From positions 1 to 40,121 of the forward strand of contig JAILQS010000123.1 of NCBI GenBank assembly GCA_024698865.1: 40,121 nt of DNA, in the 5' to 3' direction. Origin of the DNA: Lachnospiraceae bacterium (GTDB lineage Bacteria; Bacillota; Clostridia; Lachnospirales; Lachnospiraceae). Position numbers and translations under genes: made by a program. Below are positions 6,731 through 15,919 of the stretch, piece by piece; positions within the stretch are counted from its first letter, which is position 1, and every line of letters begins with the position of its first letter. The notes under the pieces were generated by a model. It saw nothing but the letters and a program-made list of their open reading frames with translations, was not told the DNA's origin and did not search any database.

Positions 6731-9700
6731 GTTGCGAAAATTTTAGTCGGAGTAATGACTTTTGCGACTATGTTGACTCCACTCAGTACATATGGTGTTG
6801 TGGCACCTATTGTAGGAGCAGCCAAGACAGATGGTTACAAAGTTATTATTGGAGATGTCAGAGTAGAAACTCTTTCTGACACGCTTGCACGTATTGAAGT
6901 AAAAGGACCAAAAGGTTTTGAAGATCGTGCTTCTTATCACGTGGTGAACAGAGAATTTGACTTTGTTACACCGGAGGTTAAAACAGAAAACGGAGTTACA
7001 ACAGTTAAGACTCCTAGTTATTCTGTTATCGTACCGGAAAATGCAAAAAGCTTAACAGGCATTAAGATTGTAGATAAGTCCGGTCAGATTATTTGGAACT
7101 ATACTTCACTTCCAGCGGGCAATCAGTATTTGCCGGATCCGGGAGATACCCAGAATGCATGGGCTATCGCGGATACACCAAGAATTATTCCTGCTAAATG
7201 GGGATATGCACCTATGCCGGAAGGAACAACAGAGAATGCCGATATCAACGGTTGGGATGATGACAACCAGGCACCGGATATGTATATTTTCTTACCTAAG
7301 AAGAACTACAAAACTTTAATGAAAGACTATATTACACTTACCGGACCTGCAGAGATGATTCCGCTCAAAACATTTGGTTTGTGGCACAGCCGTTATGAGA
7401 ATTATACACAGGCAAGAGCACAGGAACTGATCGATGTATATCGTGAAGATCTGGATTATCCGTTAGATAACCTGGTTGTTGATACAGACTGGCGTGTAAA
7501 CGGTAGTGACGGATACAACATTGATACAAAACAGTGGCCGGATATGCAGGGATTCTTTGATTATGCACACAATAAGCATATTGCAATCACCTTTAATGAC
7601 CATCCGGAACCGGAAAAAGATGGATCCGGTAACAAATTACATGCATTGTCACAGAAAGATTTGTTGTATCGAAATGAAAACTTGAAACGTCTTATGAACA
7701 TGGGTATGGATACATGGTGGTTTGACCGTAACTGGCATACCTGTATTACACCACCTTTCAAAGGAATCAATAAAGAAAGTTTTGGTATGTATATTTATCA
7801 GGACATTACCAGACAGACATATGGAGAAGACAGAAGACCATTAATCATGGGTAATATTGATGGTATTGACAATGGTGCATTTAACAGACCATCTGACATG
7901 GCTTCCCACAGATTCTCTATCCAGTGGACAGGTGATACACTTATGGAAAGACTGGATCAGGAAATTGAAAACGTAGGACGTGCCGGAGTTAAAATGGCAC
8001 TTCCATATGTAAGCTCCGATATCAGTGGACATATTGGATATGTAGGAGATAAATTATGGACAAGATGGAGTGAATATGCAGCACTTTCTCCATTTATCAG
8101 ATATCATGGTTCTGATGACCATAATGCAAACGACCATTCACCGTTCATGAGAGGTGCAGAAGCACAGAAGGTAGCAAAAGAATTTATCGAAATGAGATAT
8201 CGTCTGTTACCAATGTACTACAGCCTGTCACATGAAAACTATGAGACTGGACTTCCTTTACTTAGAAGACTGGATATCAACTATCCACAGTATCAGGAAG
8301 CACAGGATAACTCACAGTGGTTACTTGGTAACGAAATTCTTTTTGCTCCTGCAGCAGAAAGCGATGAAAACTTTACAGACAGCACACGTTCTGTATTTAT
8401 TCCGGATGGAAAATGGATTGATGTTTGGAACGGTGATGAATATGTGGGACCAAAAACTATTACTTATACAACTCCATTAGAGCAGGCTCCAATTTTTGTT
8501 CGTGCCGGAAGTATTACTCCGCTTGCACAGAACATGAAATATATCGGAGAAAAAGACTGGTCTAATATGGCATTGGATGTATATCCAAGCACAAAACTGG
8601 AAGGAAAGAACACACTTTACGAAGATGATGAGATTTCCTGCAAATACAAAAAAGGTGAATTCAGAACGACAGAACTTTCTACCTCTTTTGATAAAACCAA
8701 AGGTGAAACTGTAATCAAAATCGGAAAAGCAAACGGAGATTTTGCAGGTTCCGACAAATTCACCAAACGTAACTGGAAAGTCAGAGTACATATGCCGGAA
8801 GGATGGGGTAATATTACCGCAGCTACTGTAAACGGCGCTAATGTACTTAATGATATTACATATTATGAAAAAGACGCTGATTCTACTCCATTTGCTATCG
8901 TAGGCGGAGCAATGGACAGCAAATTAGCTGAAATTACAATTAATGAAAAAGCACTCTCAGAGGCAAGTGAAATCCGCATTAAGTTTGCTACACCACAGGA
9001 TGAAGTTGTTCCTGAAGTGTCAGGTAGTCCTGTAAGCACACAGGCTGACGTTGATGTAGTAACAACAGATGTAAATCTTACAGAAGAAGGAACTACTGAC
9101 TGGGCAAGATTCACAGTAGAAAACGAAGCCATTAAGAAGGAAACCAAAAAAGGCGGAGCCGGATTAGTTGGAGATATTGTTGCCGGAGGAAGTGTAACAG
9201 AAGATAAAGCTGCTGTAAAATACAGCTTTACAGACGGAACTGCCAAAGCAACAGATGCCGGAAGTGTTAACGTACCAAGTATCAAACGTAAAACAATGGA
9301 ATTTGATGTGTCTGTTGGAAGCGTAGCAAAAGAAATCAAGATTTACCTTGGAAGTAACAGATCAGCCGGAAGATTAACCGTAACGGATGGAATCAGCTTC
9401 AGTAAACAATATGAGATTTCAGGAGAGACAGAAACCGTTAATAAAGTGGTAAATGTTGTTGCAAGTGCAGAAACAACAGGAAAACTCCACTTTACATATG
9501 AAAGAACCGGAGGATTTGGTGGAATCTATGTTGCAGCAATCGCTGTAGGAGAAGCTGCACCAAATGAACTTGTTCCGGTAGATTTTGTAGCGACACTGGA
9601 TGGTATTCCGGATGCAGTAAACCTTTCCGATAAAAAATACATTGACTGGATGCATTTTGGTTTAGGAAATAACAATGCGAAGATTAACCGTAAAGCTGGA

Positions 9701-11209
9701 ATTTCACCAATTCTTAATAAACCGGTATTTGATGGAAATACTATGGAAGTACATGACTTCCCGGTAAGATTCAGCTTTGATGATGGTACACCGGATCCAT
9801 CTTCTGATGGTAATAACAATGCAGTAGCACTTTGCGGAAGTGTAAGTATCGATGTTCCATCTACCAAACAGCTTCGTGAATTCAAGTTATACTTTGGTGT
9901 ATGGAATAATACAAATGAAGTAACAATTACAGATGATACCGGAAATGAAGTAACCAAATTTGATTTCTCTGCAACTAATCCGGCAAACGTTAAGTGTCTT
10001 ACCGTACGTTTCCGTTCTGACAGAAAATCAACACTTCATGTAAATTACAAGTGTCGTCAGACAACCAATACAAATGGAAATGTTTCACTTGGAGGATACA
10101 CACTCTCCAATGTAGAACAGAGCCCGTTAGATGCTCAAATTACAATGAACGATGTTCCGGAAAACGTAAATCTTTCTGAGGGAACAACAGATTGGAAAGC
10201 ATTCTCTACTTATGGAGTAAAGAGTGTTGTTGCAAAGAAAGATATTGAAGACAGCGCAATCGGAAATGTTAGTGCTGTTTCCGGATCACTTTCCAGAGGA
10301 GAAGATTACAAAACAGCATTCTCATGGACCGATGGCGATGAAGAATTGAAAGAGTCAGATGTTCATTCGTTCGCATTCTCCGGTGATGGAACAAAGATTT
10401 CGTTCAATGTTAAGAAGGGAACGAACGATATTGATTTGTATACCTGCGCTTGGCGTTCAAAAACTGCCATCCAGGTAGAAGACAGCAAAGGCAGAGTTGT
10501 TGGAAACACTGTATTAGAGAGCAAAGATAACGGCTCCGTATACGGAAAAGTTAATATCAAAGTAAACGCAACAGAAGATGAGAAGATTACAGTAACTTTG
10601 AATCCTGCAGCAGCTTATGATGGCTTCAGAGGTAACTGTGGTATTGCAGCTGCTACACTGAAGTACTCTGCACCGGTTGAAAAACCGACAGATGGAGACA
10701 AACCGGTAGTACCTGGAAGTATTGTATTAAACAATGGAAAGAGCATTACTGTAACGGAAGGAAAGGCTGTAGCAGTTCCGGTTAAATTAAATAACCTTAC
10801 CGGTGCGGTGGCATATGCATCTTCAGACAATAAAGTAGCAACCTTTGCAAATGGTAAAGTTACAGCCAAAGGTGTTGGTACTGCAAAACTTACCGCAAGC
10901 GTTGCAGGAAAGAGCGCAACTATTGCAGTAACTGTTTTACCAAAAGCAGTTGCAAAATGGTCTGTATCCAAGAAAGGTAAGAAAGTAACCGTTAAGATTA
11001 CAAAACCAAACAAAACCTACCAGACTATGATTCAGTACAGAAAGAAAGGTGCAAAATCCTTCAAGAAACTTACACTTACAAACGCTAAATCATATGCTAA
11101 GAAATTGAAAAAAGGCAATTATGAATTCCGTGTTGCTTCTTATGTAAAGAAATCAGGTAAGGTATATCAGAGTGCGTTCTCGAAAGTGAAAAAGATTAAA
11201 ATTAAATAA
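6716..11209 (+). CDS. Large secreted GH31 glycoside hydrolase with three repeated modules and Ig-like tail
   Basis: Translation starts at TTG 6716 after AAAGGGGAG. A signal peptide covers about residues 1-35 (ILVGVMTFATMLTPLSTYGVVAP). The GH31 TIM barrel follows: FGLWHSRYENY, NLVVDTDWRVNG, the likely nucleophile Asp337 in WWFDRNWH, and the likely acid/base Asp407 in WTGDT. YVSSDISGHIG and FIRYHGSDD follow in the later barrel. Beta-sandwich domains run to about residue 765. Three related modules of about 170-190 residues begin near 783, 956 and 1139, each opening with a VNLS/T..(G)T.DW..F pattern. A BIG2 Ig-like domain lies near 1333-1412, and a very lysine-rich fibronectin-like domain ends the protein. 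GH31 enzymes retain configuration and act on alpha-glycosides. There is no LPXTG anchor; the basic tail may hold the enzyme to the wall. Substrate cannot be fixed from sequence. Confidence 0.9.
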   Translation: MFKKIVAKILVGVMTFATMLTPLSTYGVVAPIVGAAKTDGYKVIIGDVRVETLSDTLARIEVKGPKGFEDRASYHVVNREFDFVTPEVKTENGVTTVKTPSYSVIVPENAKSLTGIKIVDKSGQIIWNYTSLPAGNQYLPDPGDTQNAWAIADTPRIIPAKWGYAPMPEGTTENADINGWDDDNQAPDMYIFLPKKNYKTLMKDYITLTGPAEMIPLKTFGLWHSRYENYTQARAQELIDVYREDLDYPLDNLVVDTDWRVNGSDGYNIDTKQWPDMQGFFDYAHNKHIAITFNDHPEPEKDGSGNKLHALSQKDLLYRNENLKRLMNMGMDTWWFDRNWHTCITPPFKGINKESFGMYIYQDITRQTYGEDRRPLIMGNIDGIDNGAFNRPSDMASHRFSIQWTGDTLMERLDQEIENVGRAGVKMALPYVSSDISGHIGYVGDKLWTRWSEYAALSPFIRYHGSDDHNANDHSPFMRGAEAQKVAKEFIEMRYRLLPMYYSLSHENYETGLPLLRRLDINYPQYQEAQDNSQWLLGNEILFAPAAESDENFTDSTRSVFIPDGKWIDVWNGDEYVGPKTITYTTPLEQAPIFVRAGSITPLAQNMKYIGEKDWSNMALDVYPSTKLEGKNTLYEDDEISCKYKKGEFRTTELSTSFDKTKGETVIKIGKANGDFAGSDKFTKRNWKVRVHMPEGWGNITAATVNGANVLNDITYYEKDADSTPFAIVGGAMDSKLAEITINEKALSEASEIRIKFATPQDEVVPEVSGSPVSTQADVDVVTTDVNLTEEGTTDWARFTVENEAIKKETKKGGAGLVGDIVAGGSVTEDKAAVKYSFTDGTAKATDAGSVNVPSIKRKTMEFDVSVGSVAKEIKIYLGSNRSAGRLTVTDGISFSKQYEISGETETVNKVVNVVASAETTGKLHFTYERTGGFGGIYVAAIAVGEAAPNELVPVDFVATLDGIPDAVNLSDKKYIDWMHFGLGNNNAKINRKAGISPILNKPVFDGNTMEVHDFPVRFSFDDGTPDPSSDGNNNAVALCGSVSIDVPSTKQLREFKLYFGVWNNTNEVTITDDTGNEVTKFDFSATNPANVKCLTVRFRSDRKSTLHVNYKCRQTTNTNGNVSLGGYTLSNVEQSPLDAQITMNDVPENVNLSEGTTDWKAFSTYGVKSVVAKKDIEDSAIGNVSAVSGSLSRGEDYKTAFSWTDGDEELKESDVHSFAFSGDGTKISFNVKKGTNDIDLYTCAWRSKTAIQVEDSKGRVVGNTVLESKDNGSVYGKVNIKVNATEDEKITVTLNPAAAYDGFRGNCGIAAATLKYSAPVEKPTDGDKPVVPGSIVLNNGKSITVTEGKAVAVPVKLNNLTGAVAYASSDNKVATFANGKVTAKGVGTAKLTASVAGKSATIAVTVLPKAVAKWSVSKKGKKVTVKITKPNKTYQTMIQYRKKGAKSFKKLTLTNAKSYAKKLKKGNYEFRVASYVKKSGKVYQSAFSKVKKIKIK

Positions 11210-11227
11210 TTTTGATTAGAACTCTGG

Positions 11228-11264
11228 CAGGGGGTGTTGCTACAAATGCAGCACCCTCTGTTTA
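11228..11264 (+). terminator. Terminator-like hairpin after the GH31 gene
   Basis: CAGGGGGTGTTGC / GCAGCACCCTCTG can form a 13-bp stem with two G-U pairs and loop TACAAAT, followed by a short TTT. It lies between convergent genes and may serve both strands. The T-tract is weak. Confidence 0.65.
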
Positions 11265-11270
11265 ATGACA

Positions 11271-11411
11271 TTAGCAGTCTAAGAACAGTCGGATACTCAG
11301 AATGTATAATAGAAGGATGCTAAGGATAGCAAGAAGACCGTTACTGTAAAACAGCATAATGGTCATTCCAACTGCAATCCAAAACAAAATAAAGCCAATC
11401 ATTTTCTTCAT
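11271..11411 (-). CDS. 46-residue hydrophobic membrane microprotein (not in ORF track)
   Basis: Reading the minus strand gives a complete 46-residue frame beginning MKKMIGFILFWIAVGM and ending YILSIRLFLDC. It has a short basic N terminus and two closely spaced hydrophobic helices (FILFWIAVGMTIMLFY and LLAILSILLLYILSI). A GGGGAA ribosome-like site precedes the ATG. An in-frame ATG 15 nt upstream has no site of its own. From memory, short MKKIxGFxLFWIAVGM proteins recur in Lachnospiraceae genomes, which supports a real gene, but no function is known to me. It converges with the GH31 gene, with the hairpin 11228-11264 between them. It is too short for the supplied ORF list. Confidence 0.7.
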   Translation of the reverse strand: MKKMIGFILFWIAVGMTIMLFYSNGLLAILSILLLYILSIRLFLDC

Positions 11412-11505
11412 TTTTTTGTTCCCCATCAGCAAAAAAAGGAATACTAATACAATATACTCTTTTCGAATAAAATAAATTATGGTTTCTTTTTTATCTAAAA
11501 AAGGG

Positions 11506-11511
11506 TATAAT
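11506..11511 (+). promoter_or_regulatory. -10 box for yloU-yloV
   Basis: A perfect TATAAT lies 42 nt before the GTG start of the Asp23-like gene. The matching -35 (TTTCTT at 11483) is poor, so this promoter may need an activator or may be weak. Confidence 0.5.
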
Positions 11512-11553
11512 ACCTTAGTACAATAAAAAATGAGATTAAAAGGAGGAATAAGC

Positions 11554-11916
11554 GTGAAAGGTCATATGAGTACTGAAAACGGAGAAATCATTCTTGAAAA
11601 CGAAGTTTTAAAGCAGTATGCCGGTTCTGCAGCGGTAGAGTGTGCCGGTGTTGTTGGTATGGCATCTGTGAATGTAAAAGATGGTTTAGGTAAACTCTTA
11701 ATGCGTGATAAATTAAGTCACGGAGTGAATGTTTTAGTTGAGAATAATGTATTAACAATTGATCTTCATATTATTGTTGCATATGGTGTGTCTATTGCAA
11801 CGGTTGCGCAGAACCTTGTGGATAATGTAAAATATAAAATCGAAAATTATACAGGAATGAAGGTTCGCAAAGTCAACGTGCTTGTGGAAGGTGTCAGAGT
11901 CGTTGACGAAGAGTGA
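11554..11916 (+). CDS. Asp23/Gls24-family envelope stress protein (YloU-like)
   Basis: The start is GTG 11554 after AAAAGGAGG; the track ATG at 11530 lies upstream of the ribosome site. The 120-residue protein has the Asp23 pattern: GEIILENEVLKQYAGSAAVECAGVVGMASVNVKDG, then the strand-rich NVLTIDLHIIVAYGVSIATVAQNLVDNVKYKIENYTGMKVRKVNVLVEGVRV. Family members are small alpha/beta proteins associated with the membrane and linked to envelope stress; their exact activity is unclear. It is followed by the yloV-like gene 36 nt on, as in B. subtilis. Confidence 0.92.
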   Translation: MKGHMSTENGEIILENEVLKQYAGSAAVECAGVVGMASVNVKDGLGKLLMRDKLSHGVNVLVENNVLTIDLHIIVAYGVSIATVAQNLVDNVKYKIENYTGMKVRKVNVLVEGVRVVDEE

Positions 11917-11952
11917 GTTTAACTCGCATTGAATTTAAGGAGGAACATACAA

Positions 11953-13641
11953 GTGGTTATTAATACGATTGATGGGAAATTACTTCAAAAGATGTTTATC
12001 GCGGGAGCGCAAAACATTGAGGCACAGAAAGAATATATCAATGAATTGAATGTATTTCCCGTACCGGATGGAGATACCGGAACAAATATGTCGCTGACAA
12101 TCATGTCCGCAGCGAATGAAGTAAGCAGTGTGGTTGACCCTACTTTAGAGAATTTGTCGAAAGCAATTTCCAGCGGCTCTTTAAGAGGAGCAAGAGGTAA
12201 CTCAGGAGTAATTTTATCACAGTTGTTTCGAGGATTTACAAAAGAAATCAGAAACGCAGAGGTTATTGACGTAGACCTTATGGTTGCAGCATTTGACCAT
12301 GCTGTTCGTACTGCATACAAAGCAGTTATGAAACCGAAGGAGGGAACCATTTTAACGGTTGCCAAAAGCGGTGCAACAAAGGCAAAAGAATTAAAAGGTA
12401 CAACAGATGACCTGGTTTACTTTGGTGAACAAGTGTTAAAACATATGCAGGAGACTCTGGAAAAGACACCTGAGATGCTTCCGGTTTTAAAGGAAGCAGG
12501 TGTTGTCGATTCCGGTGGAGAAGGACTTATGACAGTTCTTCGTGGTGCTTATGATGTAATGCTTGGTAAAGAAATTGACTTTACACCAATGGCAAAACCT
12601 ACTGTTAATAAAGACAATCTTACAGTAGACAGCTCAGAAATCTCTACTGCAGATATCAAATTCGGATATTGTACCGAGTTTATTATTAACCTCGAAAAAC
12701 CATATACAGAAGAGACAGAAGCAGATTTCAAAGCCTTCTTAGAATCAATCGGTGACTCTATTGTAGTAGTTTCTGATGATGATATGGTAAAAGTACACGT
12801 GCATACGAATCAGCCGGGTGAGGCATTTACAAGGGCATTGACGTATGGTTCACTTTCCCGTATGAAAGTAGATAATATGCGAGAAGAGCATAATGAAAGA
12901 TTGATACAGAACGCTTCTAAGATTGCAAAAGAACAGGAAGCACAAAAAGCAAAGGAAGAAAGCAAACCTTCCGAGCCGCCAAAGGAGCATGGATTTATCA
13001 GTGTTTCTGTAGGAGATGGTATCAAAGAAATCTTTGAAGGTTTGAATGTGGATTACCTGATTGAAGGCGGTCAGACAATGAATCCAAGTACAGAAGATGT
13101 TTTGAATGCAATCGATAAGGTAAATGCAAAAGAAATCTACATTTTCCCGAATAATAAGAACATCATTCTTGCCGCACAACAGGCAAAGAGTCTGGTAGAA
13201 GACAAAGAGATTGTTGTAGTTCCATCTAAGACAATTCCACAAGGAATTGCGGCAATCATTAACTTTATGCCGGATCGTAGCGCTGAGGAAAACTTGGAAT
13301 GCATGATCGAAGAAATGAAAAATGTCAAATCCGGTGAAGTAACTTATGCAGTCAGAGATACTTCGATCGATGGCAAAGAAATAAAGAGCGGCAATATCAT
13401 GGGTATTAACGATGATGGTATTCAGGCAGTCGGAGAGGAAGTAGAAGCAACGACATTAGAACTTCTTGACAGCATGATTAGTGAGGACTCAGAACTGATT
13501 AGTGTTTATTATGGTGAAGATGTGTCTGAGGAGACCGCAACCGGTCTTGGACAGTTAATAGAAGAAAAATATCCGGATGTAGAAGTGGAATTATATAGCG
13601 GCGGTCAGCCAATATATTACTACTTATTATCTGTAGAATAA
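11953..13641 (+). CDS. fakA: YloV/FakA-like DAK-domain fatty acid kinase
   Basis: I place the start at GTG 11953 behind AAGGAGGAACATACAA, giving 562 residues. The N-terminal DhaL-type domain holds the nucleotide/Mg-binding motif NVFPVPDGDTGTNMSLT, with Asp39 and Asp41 as likely metal ligands. SGGEGLMTVLRGA lies near residue 180. A middle domain follows, then a DegV-like C-terminal part (FPNNKNIILAAQQAKSL, VPSKTIPQGIAAI). FakA phosphorylates fatty acids bound to FakB, allowing exogenous or released fatty acids to enter phospholipid synthesis. No fakB gene is in this window, so it must lie elsewhere. It is downstream of the Asp23-like gene and upstream of recG, the usual Firmicute order. A KEQEAQKAKEESKPSEPPKEH linker separates the halves. 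Confidence 0.9.
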   Translation: MVINTIDGKLLQKMFIAGAQNIEAQKEYINELNVFPVPDGDTGTNMSLTIMSAANEVSSVVDPTLENLSKAISSGSLRGARGNSGVILSQLFRGFTKEIRNAEVIDVDLMVAAFDHAVRTAYKAVMKPKEGTILTVAKSGATKAKELKGTTDDLVYFGEQVLKHMQETLEKTPEMLPVLKEAGVVDSGGEGLMTVLRGAYDVMLGKEIDFTPMAKPTVNKDNLTVDSSEISTADIKFGYCTEFIINLEKPYTEETEADFKAFLESIGDSIVVVSDDDMVKVHVHTNQPGEAFTRALTYGSLSRMKVDNMREEHNERLIQNASKIAKEQEAQKAKEESKPSEPPKEHGFISVSVGDGIKEIFEGLNVDYLIEGGQTMNPSTEDVLNAIDKVNAKEIYIFPNNKNIILAAQQAKSLVEDKEIVVVPSKTIPQGIAAIINFMPDRSAEENLECMIEEMKNVKSGEVTYAVRDTSIDGKEIKSGNIMGINDDGIQAVGEEVEATTLELLDSMISEDSELISVYYGEDVSEETATGLGQLIEEKYPDVEVELYSGGQPIYYYLLSVE

Positions 13642-13653
13642 TAGTCTGGAAAG

Positions 13654-13688
13654 AACAGGGATTATCGGGTTGACCGGTAGTCCCTGTT
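13654..13688 (+). other. 15-bp hairpin between fakA and recG
   Basis: AACAGGGATTATCGG and CCGGTAGTCCCTGTT pair over 15 bp with two G-U pairs and loop GTTGA. No T-run follows (next bases GTAATAAAGG), so it is not a standard terminator. It may be an mRNA processing, stability or attenuation element ahead of recG. Confidence 0.75.
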
Positions 13689-13749
13689 GTAATAAAGGCA
13701 AAAATGGCGATGAGCCATCCGTGAAGAAACCGTCGGAAAGGGGAACAAT

Positions 13750-15789
13750 ATGGAACGAACAGCTTCCGTAAGTACTATCAAAGGTGTCGGAGAAAAAACA
13801 CAGAAACTGTTTGGAAAATTGAATATATTTACACTGGAAGATGTCCTGGAGCACTATCCAAGAAATTACGAGGTATACGAAGCTATCAAGCCAATCCGGG
13901 CAATCGAAGAAGGGGAAGTGGCTGCCGTTTATGTGCAACCGGTTGCAACGCTGGAGGTAAAACGCAGGAAGGGTCTGACACTCACCACGGGAAGAATCAG
14001 AGATAAATCCGGCGATTTGTATGTCATATGGTTTAATATGCCCTATATTAAAAAACAGATACGTCCGGGTACAACCTACATTCTTCGAGGAAGAGTTACA
14101 AGGCAAAAGCAGGGAATGACAATGGAACAACCGCAGATTATCAGTCGCGAGGATTTTGAAAAAAGAAAGCATGTGATGCAACCGGTTTATCCGTTGACGA
14201 CAGGTCTTACGAATAATGCAGTATCCAAAGCGGTTGCGTTTGCACTTAAGAATGTAGAATTTAGCGAAGATTATCTGCCGCTTGAAATACGCAGAGCATA
14301 TGACTTGATTTCGTATAAGGAAGCATTGTTTGAGATACATTTTCCAAAGAGTAAAGACAGCATGATCCGGGCAAGAAGAAGAATTGTCTTTGATGAGTTC
14401 TTCCTCTTCATTCTGGCAATGAAAAAAATCAAAGAAACGAAAAAGCAGAAAAATAATTTTTGTGAAATCACAGAGTTTGCGCATTGTAAAAAATTTATGG
14501 AACAGCTGCCGTATCAACTCACCAACGCCCAGAAAAAGGTATGGGAAGAAGTGAAAGCAGATATTTCCGGAGACTACGTTATGAATCGTCTGATTCAGGG
14601 AGATGTTGGTTCCGGTAAGACGGTAATTGCGCAATTGGCACTTCTGGCGACGGCAGAAAGCGGCTATCAGGGAGCAATCATGGTACCGACAGAGGTACTT
14701 GCCAGACAGCACTTTGAAAGTTTTCAAAAGAGTTTTGCACCATACGGAGTGGAGGTTGCGTTACTTACCGGTTCTATGAAAGCAAGCGAAAAGAAACTTG
14801 TATATCAAAAACTCAAATCGCATGAGATTGATATCGTTGTAGGAACGCACGCTCTGATTCAGGAAGCAGTCGAGTTTGACAGGCTTGCACTGGTCGTAAC
14901 GGATGAACAGCATCGATTCGGTGTCAAACAAAGAGAATCCCTGATTAAGAAAGGATATGAACCGCATACGCTTGTAATGAGTGCAACCCCAATTCCAAGA
15001 ACGCTTGCAATTATTCTGTATGGAGATCTGGATTTGTCAGTCATTGATGAATTGCCGGGGGAACGCTTGCCAATCAAAAACTGTGTGGTGAACAATAATT
15101 ATCGTCAGACGGCGTATCGTTTTATCGAGAAGGAAGTTTCCAAAGGAAATCAGGTGTATGTTATCTGCCCGATGGTAGAAGAAAGTGAGAATCTTGAAGC
15201 AGAAAATGTCATTGATTATACAGAAAAATTAAAAATGGAACTTGCGCCATACATACGGGTAGAGTATCTGCATGGAAAGATGAAGAATGCACAAAAAAAT
15301 GATATTATGGAACGATTTAGCGCAGGAGAGATTCATGTACTCGTATCGACTACAGTAATTGAAGTAGGAATCAATGTGCCAAACGCAACCGTTATGATGG
15401 TAGAAAATGCAGAGCGATTTGGACTTGCCCAGCTGCACCAGTTACGTGGTCGTGTAGGACGAGGTAATAAACAGTCATATTGTATCTTTATGAGCAATCA
15501 GACAAACAAGGAGACGATGGAGCGACTTGAGACATTGAATAAGTCAAACGATGGCTTCTTTATTGCCAATGAAGATTTAAGACTTCGTGGGCCGGGAGAT
15601 TTGTTCGGCATCCGGCAAAGCGGTATGTTTGAGTTTAAATTGGCCGACGTATTCAATGATGCTGCGATACTAAAGGATGCCAATGAATGTGCTAAGGAAT
15701 TTGAGGATTCCGGAGTACGTTTAATGTTGAAAAAGTATCAGCATCTGCGACGCAAGATAGAAGTGTATGGAGAGGGATTGTATTTATAA
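13750..15789 (+). CDS. recG: ATP-dependent DNA helicase RecG
   Basis: The 679-residue length matches the family. The ATG 13750 follows CGGAAAGGGGAAC. The N-terminal wedge/OB part (residues about 1-240) contains IKGVGEKTQKLFGKL and LTLTTGRIRDKSGDLYVIWFN. The helicase core shows Walker A GDVGSGKT near residue 285, VPTEVLARQHF, the DExx-box DEQHRFG, MSATPIPRTLA, then HGKMKNAQKNDIMERF, VIEVGINVPNATVM and RGRVGRG. RecG remodels stalled forks and Holliday junctions. Together with ruvAB at 27430-29102, much of the branch-migration machinery lies in this window. It is about 108 nt from fakA, separated by a strong hairpin without a T-tract. Confidence 0.97.
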   Translation: MERTASVSTIKGVGEKTQKLFGKLNIFTLEDVLEHYPRNYEVYEAIKPIRAIEEGEVAAVYVQPVATLEVKRRKGLTLTTGRIRDKSGDLYVIWFNMPYIKKQIRPGTTYILRGRVTRQKQGMTMEQPQIISREDFEKRKHVMQPVYPLTTGLTNNAVSKAVAFALKNVEFSEDYLPLEIRRAYDLISYKEALFEIHFPKSKDSMIRARRRIVFDEFFLFILAMKKIKETKKQKNNFCEITEFAHCKKFMEQLPYQLTNAQKKVWEEVKADISGDYVMNRLIQGDVGSGKTVIAQLALLATAESGYQGAIMVPTEVLARQHFESFQKSFAPYGVEVALLTGSMKASEKKLVYQKLKSHEIDIVVGTHALIQEAVEFDRLALVVTDEQHRFGVKQRESLIKKGYEPHTLVMSATPIPRTLAIILYGDLDLSVIDELPGERLPIKNCVVNNNYRQTAYRFIEKEVSKGNQVYVICPMVEESENLEAENVIDYTEKLKMELAPYIRVEYLHGKMKNAQKNDIMERFSAGEIHVLVSTTVIEVGINVPNATVMMVENAERFGLAQLHQLRGRVGRGNKQSYCIFMSNQTNKETMERLETLNKSNDGFFIANEDLRLRGPGDLFGIRQSGMFEFKLADVFNDAAILKDANECAKEFEDSGVRLMLKKYQHLRRKIEVYGEGLYL

Positions 15790-15861
15790 GAATTACCGGA
15801 GTGGCGAAAAGACGAAAAATTGGTTCTTCCTACCTTATTTTGTATGTTTTATAGACGGATG

Positions 15862-15890
15862 TTGCATATTTTGTGGTTTTTGTTTATAAT
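15862..15890 (+). promoter_or_regulatory. Promoter of the AAA+-rsmD-coiled-coil unit
   Basis: TTGCAT (15862-15867) and a perfect TATAAT (15885-15890) are spaced 17 nt, 29 nt before the GTG start. Confidence 0.78.
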
Positions 15891-15919
15891 CAGTAGAAGA
15901 GGTGAAAGGGGGACGAATC

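Noticed and set aside
13627-14727. 366-residue minus-strand ORF opposite recG
   Set aside because: It is antisense to the well-supported N-terminal half of recG, has cysteine-rich low-plausibility composition and no domain.
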